From Blastococcus sp. KM273128 (GTDB lineage Bacteria; Actinomycetota; Actinomycetes; Mycobacteriales; Geodermatophilaceae), in the NCBI RefSeq assembly GCF_021698975.1, contig NZ_SSXA01000004.1:1-64000 (forward strand): a stretch of DNA of 64,000 nt. The letters are read 5' to 3'. The notes below the pieces were generated by a model that searched no databases, had not been told where the DNA came from, and saw nothing but the letters and a program-made list of their open reading frames with translations. Made by a program: the position numbers and the translations under genes. Below are positions 47,633 through 56,342 of this stretch, one piece after another. Position 1 is the first letter of the stretch. Each line of letters opens with the position of its first letter.

Positions 47633-48130
47633 TCAGGGACGCTGGTCGGGGTCCCGGAGCACCTCGCCCTCGATGACGAGCGGCTGAAAGGGGTCGGTGG
47701 CGTCCACCGGTGCGGTCCGCGTGCTGCCGACCCGGACCGGCCCGCGCAGGTGCTCGGGCAGGCGGGCCAGGACGACCCGCCGCAGCGCGGCGCGCACCAG
47801 GCCCCGCGTGCCCGGCAGCAGGCACAGCAGCCCGACGAGGTCGCCGAGGAAACCCGGCAGCACCATGAGCAGGCCGCCGACGGCGACGAGCCCGGCGTCA
47901 CCGAGCTCGCGGCCCGCGGCCTCGCGCGAGCGCGCCCGCTGCCGCAGGTCGGCCAGCGTCCGCCGGCCCTGGCTGGCCAGCAGCACCCAGCCGAGCACGC
48001 TGGTGACCAGGGTGGCGACGATCGTCCACCCCAGCCCGATCCAGGCGGCGACCAGGACGAAGACCACCAGCTCCGCCAGCGCGGTCAGCCCCACCACCGT
48101 GCGCAGTCTCCGACGCACCACGTCAGCCAC
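47633..48130 (-). CDS. fxsA: FxsA-family membrane protein
   Basis: 165 aa. Two long hydrophobic N-terminal segments (about residues 12-32 and 35-52) and a third (GLVAVGGLLMVLPGFLGDLV) that is the FxsA hallmark, then a polar tail. Known in E. coli as a factor that affects phage exclusion when overexpressed; native role unclear. GTG 48130 with GAGGAGG upstream. Adjacent to ppm1, as in mycobacteria. Confidence 0.92.
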   Translation of the reverse strand: MADVVRRRLRTVVGLTALAELVVFVLVAAWIGLGWTIVATLVTSVLGWVLLASQGRRTLADLRQRARSREAAGRELGDAGLVAVGGLLMVLPGFLGDLVGLLCLLPGTRGLVRAALRRVVLARLPEHLRGPVRVGSTRTAPVDATDPFQPLVIEGEVLRDPDQRP

Positions 48131-48193
48131 GCCGCCTCCTCATCCTCCGTCGTCCCCTCGCCGCTCCCCCGCCGGCCGCTGCCGAGGGGGGCG

Positions 48194-48967
48194 CTACCGC
48201 CCGGCCGGGTCGGCCGTGCCGGTCACCGGCGGGCGCACGCGGCCCGGCAGCCAGTCGGCCAGCCGGTCCTGCACGCCCCACGCGGTCACGCGGGCCCACG
48301 CCTCTCCAACGATCGAGCCGCTCATCTTGCTCCGGCCCCAGGTGCGTTCGGTGAAGGTGATCGGGACCTCGGTGACGCGGGCCCCCGCGCGCAGCGCCCG
48401 CCAGGCCCAGTCGACCTGGAAGCAGTAGCCCTCGCTGGCCACCTCGTCGAAGGGCAGCCGGTCGATCAGCTCGGCGCGGGCGGCGCGGAAGCCGCCGGTG
48501 GCGTCGCGCAGCGGCAGGCGCAGCGCCCAGCGGGTGTAGCGGTTTCCCACCCGGGACAGCAGCAGCCGGTGCGCCGGCCAGTCCTCGACCCGGCCGCCGG
48601 GGACGTAGCGGGACCCCAGCACGAGGTCGGCGTCGGCCAGCGCGGCGAGCAGGTCGGGCAGCTGCTCGGGCGCGTGCGACCCGTCGGCGTCCATCTCGAC
48701 CAGCACGTCGTAGCCGCGCTCGCGGGCCCAGCGGAAGCCGGCCACGTACGCCCGCCCGAGACCGGCCTTGGTGCTGCGGTGCAGCACGTGCACGCGGGGG
48801 TCGGCGGCGGCCCGTGCGTCGGCGATCGCGCCGGTGCCGTCGGGCGAACCGTCGTCGACGACCAGGGCGTGCGCCTCGGGCACGCTGGCGTGCAGGCGGT
48901 CCAGGACCCGCGCCAGGTTCCCGGCCTCGTTGTAGGTGGGGATGACCACCAGCACGCGTCCGGTCAC
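48194..48967 (-). CDS. ppm1: Polyprenol monophosphomannose synthase
   Basis: 257 aa, GT2 glycosyltransferase. Moves mannose from GDP-mannose to polyprenyl phosphate on the inner membrane face, for lipoglycans and protein O-mannosylation. VVIPTYNEAGNLARVL, VVDDGSPDGTG and EMDADGSHAPEQLP (DxD metal site) are typical of DPM1. No transmembrane segment. It overlaps the lnt gene by 4 nt; in M. tuberculosis the two are one fused protein, Ppm1. Confidence 0.95.
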   Translation of the reverse strand: MTGRVLVVIPTYNEAGNLARVLDRLHASVPEAHALVVDDGSPDGTGAIADARAAADPRVHVLHRSTKAGLGRAYVAGFRWARERGYDVLVEMDADGSHAPEQLPDLLAALADADLVLGSRYVPGGRVEDWPAHRLLLSRVGNRYTRWALRLPLRDATGGFRAARAELIDRLPFDEVASEGYCFQVDWAWRALRAGARVTEVPITFTERTWGRSKMSGSIVGEAWARVTAWGVQDRLADWLPGRVRPPVTGTADPAGR

Positions 48968-50703
48968 GGACGTGCCGCCCGGCGGAGCCGCAGGACCGCC
49001 AGCAGCACCGCGCCCAGGCCGAGAGCGGTGAGCAGCGCCTCGGGCAGCACCCCGAGGCGCTGGGCGACCGTGCGATCGTCGCGCTGGGCGATCTCCTCCA
49101 CGAACACCGCCGGCTCGAACAGCTCCGAGGAGCGCACCACGGTGCCGTCGGGGGCCACGACGGCCGAGATGCCGCTGGTGGCCACCACGGCGACGCTGCG
49201 CCCGAACTCGACCGCGCGCACCCGGCTCATGGCCAGCTGCTGCTCGCTCTCGTCGGTGTAGCCGAAGGTCGCGTTGTTCGTCTGGACGACGAGCATCCCC
49301 GCGCCGCCGTCCACGACGTCGCGCACGAGACCGTCGTAGACCACCTCGAAGCAGATCAGGTCGCCCAGCCGGATGCCGGCCACGTCGAGCACCCCGACCT
49401 CCTCGCCCGCGGCGAAGTCGCGGCGCACCAGGTCGACCTTGTCGCTGAACAGCCGGAAGAAGTCGCGGTGGGGGACGTACTCGGCGAAGGGCACCGGGTG
49501 CCGCTTGACGTAGGTGTCACCGGGCCCCACTTCCGGTGACCAGACGATCGCGGTGTTGCTGATGAACTCGCCCGGCCCGCCGACGACGGCGCCGACGAGC
49601 ACCGGCGCCCCCACGGCGTCGGCCGCCCGCTGGATCTGCGCGGCGGCGTCGGCGTTGCGGTAGGGGTCGATGTCGGAGCTGTTCTCCGGCCACAGGACGA
49701 CGTCCGGGCGCGGCTGCCGGCCCGCCGCCACCTCCTCGGCGAGCCGCAGCGTCTGCTGGACGTGGTTGTCCAGCACCGCCCGTCGCTGCGCGTTGAAGTC
49801 CAGGCCCGCCCGCGGCACGTCGCCCTGGATGACCGCGACGGTGGTGGTCGGGCCGCCCGTGGTGAGCGACTCCCCCGGCAGCGGCAGCCAGGCCAGCGCG
49901 CCGACGAGCGGGAGGGCGAGCACCCCGGCCAGCGCCGCGGCGGCCGCGCGCAGCCTCCGGGCGCCGGTGCGCCGCGCCGAGGCCGCGGCGAGCAGCGCGG
50001 CGGCGAGCAGGGTGCCGGTCAGGGCGACGGCGAAGCCGGCCAGGGGGACGCCGCCGTAGGCCGCGAGGGCGAGGAACGGACCGTCGGTCTGGGAGAAGCC
50101 CAGCCGCCCCCAGGGGAAGCCGCCGAAGGGGAACCGCCCGCGGGCGGCCTCGACGGCCACCCAGAGCGCGGCCGCCCACAGCGGCCACCCGGGCAGCCGG
50201 GACGTGAGCGCGGTCAGGCCGCCCAGGACGGCGAGGTACAGCGCCTGGCTGATCGCGAGCGCCAGCCATGGGAACGCGCCGACGTAGATGCCGGTCCACG
50301 ACAGCAGCGGGACGAAGAAGGCGAGGCCGGTGACCAGGCCGAGCCAGAGGCCGGCCCGCAGACCGCGCCCGTGGACGGCGACGGCCAGGGCGGCCGGACC
50401 CAGGACAGCCAGCGCGACCAGGCCGTGGCCGGGGAAGGCGAGGAACATGGCCAGCCCGCCGGCGGCGGCCAGCAGGGTGCGCCACGGTGCGCGGGACCAG
50501 CGGCTACCGGGTGCGGTCGACGGCGGCGCGGCCGCTCCGGCACCGCCGGGGCCGGTCGTCCGCGGGAGGGTCCCGGTCCCCGGCCCGCCTATGCCTGCGG
50601 GCACCCAGCGCCTCCCCGGTGCAGCCGCCCTGCGCGGGCGGGACGTCCCCGCGCCGTCCGGGCGGGGTCCGGACCGCGGTGTCCCGCGGTCCCGACCCAG
50701 CAT
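48964..50703 (-). CDS. lnt: Apolipoprotein N-acyltransferase
   Basis: About 579 aa. Adds the third acyl chain to lipoprotein N-termini. N-terminal membrane domain of about six helices (from AMFLAFPGHGLVALAVLG), then a nitrilase-like domain whose catalytic triad is visible: Glu in the VLWPENSSD segment, Lys in VKRHPVPFAEYVP and Cys in DLICFEVVYDG. ATG 50703 is a guess: the first about 80 residues are low complexity and the frame stays open to 51066. Feeds into ppm1 with a 4-nt overlap. Confidence 0.9.
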   Translation of the reverse strand: MLGRDRGTPRSGPRPDGAGTSRPRRAAAPGRRWVPAGIGGPGTGTLPRTTGPGGAGAAAPPSTAPGSRWSRAPWRTLLAAAGGLAMFLAFPGHGLVALAVLGPAALAVAVHGRGLRAGLWLGLVTGLAFFVPLLSWTGIYVGAFPWLALAISQALYLAVLGGLTALTSRLPGWPLWAAALWVAVEAARGRFPFGGFPWGRLGFSQTDGPFLALAAYGGVPLAGFAVALTGTLLAAALLAAASARRTGARRLRAAAAALAGVLALPLVGALAWLPLPGESLTTGGPTTTVAVIQGDVPRAGLDFNAQRRAVLDNHVQQTLRLAEEVAAGRQPRPDVVLWPENSSDIDPYRNADAAAQIQRAADAVGAPVLVGAVVGGPGEFISNTAIVWSPEVGPGDTYVKRHPVPFAEYVPHRDFFRLFSDKVDLVRRDFAAGEEVGVLDVAGIRLGDLICFEVVYDGLVRDVVDGGAGMLVVQTNNATFGYTDESEQQLAMSRVRAVEFGRSVAVVATSGISAVVAPDGTVVRSSELFEPAVFVEEIAQRDDRTVAQRLGVLPEALLTALGLGAVLLAVLRLRRAARP

Positions 50704-51111
50704 CCCATCCCGGCGGCGCCGGCGGACGCGGCTGGGCCGCTCCCACCTGTCCGGGCACCCGGACCCCTGCCCCGGACGCGCCGGCGGTCGCTCCCGTGGG
50801 CGGCGCACCTTCGGGCCGGACGGCCGGTCGCTGGGTGCGATCGGCGCGACCGTTGTCTGATGGCGTGGGTCCACGCGGGCTCCGCCGGTTTCCCGCGCAC
50901 GGTTCCCGGCCGGCCCGCCCGCCCCCTGCGGCCCGGGTGCGGCCCCGGGGAGGGGCGCCGGCCGGCGGGGTGAACGCGCCTGCCGGGGGACGCGCGCGCG
51001 GTGCTCCCGGTCAGGAACTGCAGGGACTGTAAGAAGTGCGCGGGCCCGAATCGAGACCTCGGACACCCCCGGGCCGCAGTGTGATCGGATCGTTACTGAT
51101 CGTTGTGGCGC
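50704..51111. other. GC-rich gap between lnt and the amidohydrolase gene
   Basis: About 400 nt that may include the true lnt start and leader. Near 51086-51104, TGATCGGATCGTTACTGATCGTT holds a GATCGTT direct repeat. I see no gene, tRNA or strong hairpin here. Confidence 0.3.
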
Positions 51112-52623
51112 TCACACGGCGTCGAGCGGACGGCCGTCGACCACGAGCCCCGCGCACGCCGGGCGGCCGCGCTGCTCGAGGACGTCCGAGAGCCCGGCGT
51201 CGGTGGCCCAGAGCGCCAGGTCGGCCGGCGCGCCGACGGCCAGCGGTCCCACCGGGTGCTCGGCCCGGATCGCGGCCCAGCCGCCGTGCGTGGCGGCGTC
51301 GAAGGCGTCGAAGGGGCGCAGCCCGGACGCCGGGTTCCGGTGGTCGATGGCGGCGTGCACCGCTCCCCAGGGGTCCAGCGGGGTGACCGGCGCATCGCTG
51401 CCCAGCGCCAGCGTGACCTCGGCATCGGCGAGGTCGGCGAGCGGGTTGGTGGCCAGCGCCCGACCGGTACCGAGCCGCTCGGCGTACATCCCCGAGTCCC
51501 CGCCCCACGCCGCGTCGAAGGCGGGCTGCATGCTGGCGACCATCCGCCACTCCCGCATCCGGCCGATCACCGCCGCCGACGGCATCTCCAGGTGCTCGAG
51601 CCGGTGCCGGCAGGCGCGGACGGCGGCGACGCCCAGCTCGCCGACGACCACGCCCACGGCGTCGAGGACCTGCTCGACGGCGGCGTCGCCGATGACGTGG
51701 AAGCCGGCCTGGATGCCCGCCGCGGTGCAGGCGCGCACGTGCTCGACCAGCGCACCCGAGTCGAAGCGCAGCGCGCCGGAGGTCTCGGGCCGGTCGCTGT
51801 AAGGAGTGCTCAGCGCCGCCGTGTGCGAGCCGAGGGCGCCGTCACAGAAGAGGTCGCCCCCGGCGCCGGCCAGGCCGAGCTCGCGCACGAGGTCCAGCCC
51901 GCCGCGCTCGGAGAGCTCGCCCCAGTAGCCGACGACGCGCGGGCCGGGGACCTCCGCGGCCAGGGCGAGCAGCTCCCGGAGGTCGTCGGAGGAGGACACC
52001 TCGGGGCCGGCCATCTCGTGCAGGCTGCCGATCCCGAGCGCGGCCGCGGCCCGGCGGGTGGCGTGCTGGGCTGCGGCCCGCTGCACGGCCCCGACCGCTC
52101 CGTAGGCGGCCTGCCGGGCCGCGTGGTGGGCGTCCAGCCGCAGCCGCCCGTCCGCCGAGAAGCCCGGGAGCGCGGCGATGCCGGGGACGAGGTCGAGCAG
52201 CGCGGTGGAGACCGTGGCGGAGTGGACGTCGACCCGGGCCAGGTAGACGGGCCGGCCGGCGGCCACCGCGTCGACGTCGGCCCGCGTGGGCCCCCGCCCC
52301 TCGGGCCAGCCGGTCTCGTCCCACCCCGTGCCCAGGACGATGCCGCCGGGGGCCGCGGCGACGTGGTCGCGGAGGGCGGCCATCGCGTCCGCAAGGCTCA
52401 GGCTCGAGTGGAGGTCGAGACCGGTCAGCGCGAGCCCGGTCGCCGTCGCGTGCACGTGCGCATCCACGAAGGCGGGGGTGAGCAACGCCCCCTCCCCCGC
52501 GATGACCCGGTCCGCCGGGGGCGCCTCCCCCACGGTGCCGGTCCACGCGATCCGCCCGTCCACGACGTGCAGGGCACGCCCCGGCCGGTCGCCCACCCGC
52601 ACGTCGGTGATCAGCAGGCTCAC
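51112..52623 (-). CDS. Metal-dependent amidohydrolase (YtcJ/family 3)
   Basis: 503 aa. TIM-barrel amidohydrolase with composite beta-sandwich: metal motif AFVDAHVHA near residue 53, then FHVIGDAAVEQVLDAV, RLEHLEM, and ALGSDAPVTPLDPW (metal Asp). Substrate not predictable; the family includes N-substituted formamide deformylases and exoenzymes. GTG 52623 with AAGGGA upstream. Divergent from the GNAT gene at 52741. Confidence 0.88.
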   Translation of the reverse strand: MSLLITDVRVGDRPGRALHVVDGRIAWTGTVGEAPPADRVIAGEGALLTPAFVDAHVHATATGLALTGLDLHSSLSLADAMAALRDHVAAAPGGIVLGTGWDETGWPEGRGPTRADVDAVAAGRPVYLARVDVHSATVSTALLDLVPGIAALPGFSADGRLRLDAHHAARQAAYGAVGAVQRAAAQHATRRAAAALGIGSLHEMAGPEVSSSDDLRELLALAAEVPGPRVVGYWGELSERGGLDLVRELGLAGAGGDLFCDGALGSHTAALSTPYSDRPETSGALRFDSGALVEHVRACTAAGIQAGFHVIGDAAVEQVLDAVGVVVGELGVAAVRACRHRLEHLEMPSAAVIGRMREWRMVASMQPAFDAAWGGDSGMYAERLGTGRALATNPLADLADAEVTLALGSDAPVTPLDPWGAVHAAIDHRNPASGLRPFDAFDAATHGGWAAIRAEHPVGPLAVGAPADLALWATDAGLSDVLEQRGRPACAGLVVDGRPLDAV

Positions 52624-52740
52624 GCCGGTCCCTTCCCTCGCCGTCGCCTGCCGGGACGGCGGGCCGGCGAGTAGGAGACCACGGCCACCTCCGGCGGCAT
52701 CCGGGTGGCCGGTCGTGCGGGGCAGCGGTAGGCAGGAGCG

Positions 52741-53268
52741 ATGGGAGAGGGGCCGGCGGAGCTGCGCACGGAGCGGTTGCGCCTGCGCCCGTGGACCACG
52801 GGTCCGGCGGACCTGGCCCGGCTGTGCGACCTCTACGGCCGCACCGAGGTCACCTGCTGGCTGGGCGGGGCGCCCTCGGTCGCACCGGCGGAGCTCGTCG
52901 AGCGCTGGGCGGAGGTGCACCGGCAGGACGAGCGCTTCCTGTGCTGGGCGATCGAGCGGCCCGACGGGGTCCCGGCCGGCACGGTGCTGCTCAAGCCCCT
53001 GCCCGACGGCGTGGGCGAGGTCGAGGTGGGCTGGCACCTGCACCCCGACTCGTGGGGGCGGGGGTACGCCACCGAGGCCGCACGCGCAGTCATCGACCGC
53101 GCCTTCGGGCTCGGGCTCCCGGAGGTGTACGCCGTCGTCCGGCCCGGCAACGAGCCGTCGGTGGCGGTGTGCCGGCGCCTGGGCATGGCTCCGCTGGGGC
53201 GGATGCGCCGGTGGTACGGCGTGGAGCTGGAGGCGTTCCGCCTCATGGCCCCGGTCGTCGTGGAGTGA
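52741..53268 (+). CDS. RimJ/RimL-type GNAT acetyltransferase
   Basis: 175 aa. LRTERLRLRPWTTGPADL at the N-terminus, VEVGWHLHPDSWGRGYATEA (acetyl-CoA site) and NEPSVAVCRRLGMAPLGRM are the usual RimJ/L blocks. Acts on a protein N-terminus or small amine, unknown which. TAGGCA 6 nt before ATG 52741 suggests a leaderless mRNA, though GGAG overlaps the same place. Confidence 0.92.
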   Translation: MGEGPAELRTERLRLRPWTTGPADLARLCDLYGRTEVTCWLGGAPSVAPAELVERWAEVHRQDERFLCWAIERPDGVPAGTVLLKPLPDGVGEVEVGWHLHPDSWGRGYATEAARAVIDRAFGLGLPEVYAVVRPGNEPSVAVCRRLGMAPLGRMRRWYGVELEAFRLMAPVVVE

Positions 53269-53277
53269 GCCGGGCGC

Positions 53278-54135
53278 TCAGCGGCGGAGCAGCGCGGTGA
53301 GCCTGGCGAGCGGCGACTTCTTCCGCTTCTTCACCTCGCGGCCGGCGGCGCGGAGCGTGTCGGCGGCCGCCGCCTCTGACGGCGTCGGCGCGGTACCCCC
53401 GAGGTGGGCGGGCAGCCACCAGCGGTCGTCGTCCCCGGCCGGCCGGTCGGGGTAGCTGCGCTGGGCCTCGTCGAGGAGCGCCTCCATGGCGGTGCGGGTG
53501 CGGTCCAGCAGGGCACCGATCTGCTCCCCGGGCTCGGCGACGATCGGTTCCCCCAGGACGACCGTCACCGGGACGCCGCGGCGCAGCTCGACCTCGTGGT
53601 TCTTGGTGGCCACGCGGTGCCCGCCCCAGACGGCGGCCGGGATGATCGGCGCCCCCGAGTCGACGGCCATGCGGGCGGCCCCGGCCTTGAGGTCCTTCAC
53701 GGTGAAGCTGGTGCTGATGGTCGCCTCGGGGAAGACGCCGACGACCTCGCCGTCCTTGAGCGCCCGGACGGCCGCCTCGAACGCGGCGGACCCCGCCTTG
53801 CGGTCGACCGGGATGTGCTTCATGGCCCGCATGAAGCGGCCCGCGAACCAGTGCTCGAACACCGGCGACTTCGCCATGAACCGCACCAGCCGGTGCTGCG
53901 GGAGCGCGCCGAGCCCGAGGAACGTGAAGTCGAAGAAGCTCACGTGGTTGCTGCAGATGATCGCGCCGCCGGTGGTGGGCACGTGCTCCGAGCCGCGGAC
54001 GTCGAAGCGGAACCCGAACAGCCGGAAGACCACCAGTGCCAGCCGGATGATGGCCCGGTAGGGCCTGTCCCGCGGGTCGGGCGACGGGCCGAACAGGCCG
54101 GGACGGACGACGTCACGCCAGCTCGCGGTGTACAT
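53278..54135 (-). CDS. 1-acyl-glycerol-3-phosphate acyltransferase-like (PlsC family)
   Basis: 285 aa. HX4D catalytic motif NHVSFFDFTFLG (about residues 62-67), EGXR-region equivalent GVFPEATIS, and VPVTVVLGEPI. Makes phosphatidic acid or related lipids at the inner membrane; which acyl acceptor is unknown. The C-terminal Lys/Arg-rich tail is probably disordered. The -10 TAGATT lies 6 nt before ATG 54135 and shares its TAG with the stop codon of the upstream ligase gene. Confidence 0.9.
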   Translation of the reverse strand: MYTASWRDVVRPGLFGPSPDPRDRPYRAIIRLALVVFRLFGFRFDVRGSEHVPTTGGAIICSNHVSFFDFTFLGLGALPQHRLVRFMAKSPVFEHWFAGRFMRAMKHIPVDRKAGSAAFEAAVRALKDGEVVGVFPEATISTSFTVKDLKAGAARMAVDSGAPIIPAAVWGGHRVATKNHEVELRRGVPVTVVLGEPIVAEPGEQIGALLDRTRTAMEALLDEAQRSYPDRPAGDDDRWWLPAHLGGTAPTPSEAAAADTLRAAGREVKKRKKSPLARLTALLRR

Positions 54136-54141
54136 GGCGGG

Positions 54142-54147
54142 AATCTA
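54142..54147 (-). promoter_or_regulatory. -10 element (TAGATT) overlapping a stop codon
   Basis: On the minus strand TAGATT-CCCGCC-ATG. TAG is the stop of the YbdK-like gene and the ATG is the PlsC start, so a leaderless promoter begins on the preceding gene's stop. Confidence 0.6.
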
Positions 54148-55323
54148 GCGGCTGGCCACGGCGGTCGCCCGAGGGGTCTCCTGCCCCGCCGTGGCGTCGA
54201 CCGCCGCGCGGACGACGGCGGCGAGGTCCCCGGTCTCCCGGTGCACCTGCCGCTGCAGCTCCGCTCCCGTCCCGCGGGTGAGCAGCGCGGCCACCCCGTC
54301 GTGCACCCGCTGTTCGTCCCCGGAGTCGGCCAGCGCCGCGCCGACGTGCGCCAGGAGATCGGCGAGGACGTCACCGGCCGGCGCCGGCCGGCCGGTGCGC
54401 GGGTGCACCAGCTCGTCGGACAGCCCGGAGCGGGAGGCGCGCCAGCCGGCCAGGCGGAGCACCTCGGAGGACATCTCCGGGACCGCCCCGCCGGCGCGGG
54501 CGTCGCGCGCGGCGGTCTCGACCAGGCCGCGCACCAGCCCGGCGAGCGTGACGGCGTCCTCGACCCGGAGCAGCACGTCGGCGGTGCGGACCTCGACGGT
54601 GGGCCAGCTGGCCGACAGGCGGGCGTCGAAGTACACCATCCCGTCGTCGAGGACCGTCCGCGTCGCCAGCACCGCCTCGACGAGCCGGTGGTACTCCCCC
54701 GCGTCCCGGAACGGACCGGTCGGGCCCGCGGAGGGCCACCGGTGCCAGACCTGCGAGCGGAAGCTCGCGTAGGAGGTGTCCCGGCCCTGCCAGAACGGTG
54801 AGTTGGCGCTGATCGCCGTCAGCACGGGCAGCCAGACGCGGATGCGGTTGAGCACCGCGACGCCCTCCTCGTCGTCGGCCACCTGCACGTGCACATGGCA
54901 GCCGCAGGTGAGGACCTCCTCGGCGGTCCGCCCGAACGCCTCGTGCAGCCGCCCGTACCGCTCCCCCTCCGTGGGCACCGGGACGACGTCGACCGGCGAG
55001 GTGGCCAGCGCCGCGACGCGGGCCCCGACGGCACGGGCGGCCGCGTCGGCCCGGGAGCGCCAGTGCCGAAGCTGGGTGCCGACCTCGGTGAGCGTGGAGC
55101 ACACCGGCGTCCCGAGCTCGAGTTGCTGCGCCTTGAGCTCGGGCACCAGGTGGGCGGTCTCGGGGACGGCGACGTCGTCGCCCTGCTCCTCGAGGTCGTG
55201 CTGGTGCACGTCCTCCCCCTCGCCCCGGCGCGCGGCGACGGCCAGGGCCTCCGGTGCCCGGGCGACGGGGATGCCGTCCGCGTCGACCACGAGCAGTTCC
55301 TCCTCGACGCCCACCGTCCGCAC
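54145..55323 (-). CDS. YbdK-type carboxylate-amine ligase (glutamate-cysteine ligase family 2)
   Basis: 392 aa. ATP-dependent ligase joining glutamate to an amine such as cysteine. GVEEELLVVDADG at the N-terminus, CGCHVHVQVADDEEGVAVLN and DARLSASWPTVEVRTADV are the metal/ATP blocks of the family. Could contribute to ergothioneine (EgtA) or gamma-Glu-Cys synthesis, but YbdK paralogues often have weak or other activity. GTG 55323 is the start nearest the family N-terminus, with GGAG before it; GTG about 55374 would add 17 residues. Confidence 0.85.
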   Translation of the reverse strand: MRTVGVEEELLVVDADGIPVARAPEALAVAARRGEGEDVHQHDLEEQGDDVAVPETAHLVPELKAQQLELGTPVCSTLTEVGTQLRHWRSRADAAARAVGARVAALATSPVDVVPVPTEGERYGRLHEAFGRTAEEVLTCGCHVHVQVADDEEGVAVLNRIRVWLPVLTAISANSPFWQGRDTSYASFRSQVWHRWPSAGPTGPFRDAGEYHRLVEAVLATRTVLDDGMVYFDARLSASWPTVEVRTADVLLRVEDAVTLAGLVRGLVETAARDARAGGAVPEMSSEVLRLAGWRASRSGLSDELVHPRTGRPAPAGDVLADLLAHVGAALADSGDEQRVHDGVAALLTRGTGAELQRQVHRETGDLAAVVRAAVDATAGQETPRATAVASR

Positions 55324-55442
55324 GGCTCCATGATCCGGAGGAGGATCGCCGGGCGCGCGGTCAACGGCCGAGGTCACCCGCCCGGGTCGGTTGCTGCGCC
55401 GGCGCCCGGAGGGCGCCCAGGTGGTCGTCTCGGCAGGTGACC

Positions 55443-55465
55443 ACAAATGGTAGTCGCACATTTGT
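55443..55465. promoter_or_regulatory. AT-rich inverted repeat ACAAATG-N9-CATTTGT
   Basis: Perfect 7-bp arms in an otherwise GC-rich region, upstream of and touching motif copy C. It is at the position of a -35 region or operator of the gene at 55490. Confidence 0.6.
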
Positions 55466-55478
55466 TGGGGATAACGGT
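55463..55478. repeat. Dispersed 16-bp motif, copy C (TGTTGGGGATAACGGT)
   Basis: Reverse complement of ACCGTTATCCCCAACA (copies A and B). Its last base begins the TAGAAT -10 (55478-55483), itself 6 nt before ATG 55490, so here the motif fills the spacer of a leaderless promoter. Confidence 0.8.
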
Positions 55479-55489
55479 AGAATTCGGGC

Positions 55490-56335
55490 ATGCCTCGTGC
55501 ATGGCAGCAGCCGCTGCCCCAGATGCCCGCTCTCCCGCCGGCGCGCGCCTGGGCCCGGCTGCGGCCCCCGCCGGGCTACGAGGACCAGTGGCGCCGCCTG
55601 GCCGATGCGGCGCTGGAGCTGGACCGGGGGCCCGAGGAGCTCGCGGCCGAGGGTCTCGACGAACTGGCCGCCGCCCGGGGGTGGAAGCCGGCCACGGTCG
55701 CGCTGTACAGCAAGGTCGCCCGCTACGGGGGGCTGGCGGTGCCGCTGCCCGTCACCCCGGAGCCGGATCCACCGCGGCTGGACCTGCGTCCGCTCACGAG
55801 GATCCGGGCCGAGGACCCGGAGCACCTGCGGTCGGTGGCCTGGTGCGCGCTGGCGCTGGGCTGGCCCGCCCCGGTCGGGACGTTCCGCTCGTTGCGGCGG
55901 GACCAGGTGCGGGCGACCGCGCGCCGCCTGCTCGTCACGACCGACGACGGCGAGTGGTCGGTGCCCGGTGCCCTCACCGCCTGGCACGCCTGGGAGGCGA
56001 CGCGCGGGCGGTTCCCGGCGCTGGCCGCGAGCCCATGGGTGCTGCCCGCCCTGCGCCGCGGCCCGGGTCTGGACTCCCGCGTCGGGGGCCGGCTGTCCAA
56101 CCAGGCGCTGCAGGCCACCTTCACCAAGCACGTGCGCGCGACCGTGGGCCACCTGCGGGCGACGGTGACGCCGTCGCGGCGGGAGGCGGTGGAGGAGCTC
56201 GCCGCCGCCTACCGCCTGCTCTCCTACGACAGCTACCGCCGGCTGGCCCTGGCGGCCGGCGCGCCACCGGTCGGCGCCCGCGGCGTGGTGAGAGCGGCGC
56301 GGGCCACCGCCCGTGCGGCCCGGGCCGGCGGCTGA
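55490..56335 (+). CDS. Uncharacterised protein, possibly tyrosine-recombinase-like fold
   Basis: 281 aa, basic, cytosolic. No confident family. Residues 53-78 (LAAEGLDELAAARGWKPATV, then ALYSKVARY) look like the SAM-like core-binding helix set of tyrosine recombinases. FRSLRRDQVRAT and GGRLSNQALQATFTKHVRA resemble stretches of the catalytic domain, but the HxxR box and nucleophilic Tyr are not recognisable, so if related it would be inactive and DNA-binding only. Leaderless-type promoter TAGAAT-N6-ATG overlapped by the 16-bp motif and an AT-rich palindrome, suggesting tight control. Confidence 0.7.
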   Translation: MPRAWQQPLPQMPALPPARAWARLRPPPGYEDQWRRLADAALELDRGPEELAAEGLDELAAARGWKPATVALYSKVARYGGLAVPLPVTPEPDPPRLDLRPLTRIRAEDPEHLRSVAWCALALGWPAPVGTFRSLRRDQVRATARRLLVTTDDGEWSVPGALTAWHAWEATRGRFPALAASPWVLPALRRGPGLDSRVGGRLSNQALQATFTKHVRATVGHLRATVTPSRREAVEELAAAYRLLSYDSYRRLALAAGAPPVGARGVVRAARATARAARAGG

Positions 56336-56342
56336 GGGCGGC

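Noticed and set aside
54145-55323. egtA (ergothioneine pathway)
   Set aside because: No egtB, egtC, egtD or egtE neighbours, and the start motif fits YbdK-type ligases at least as well.
55490-56335. Active site-specific recombinase
   Set aside because: Only faint resemblance; no HxxR box or catalytic Tyr and the R1 Arg position is not kept, so no recombination activity is claimed.
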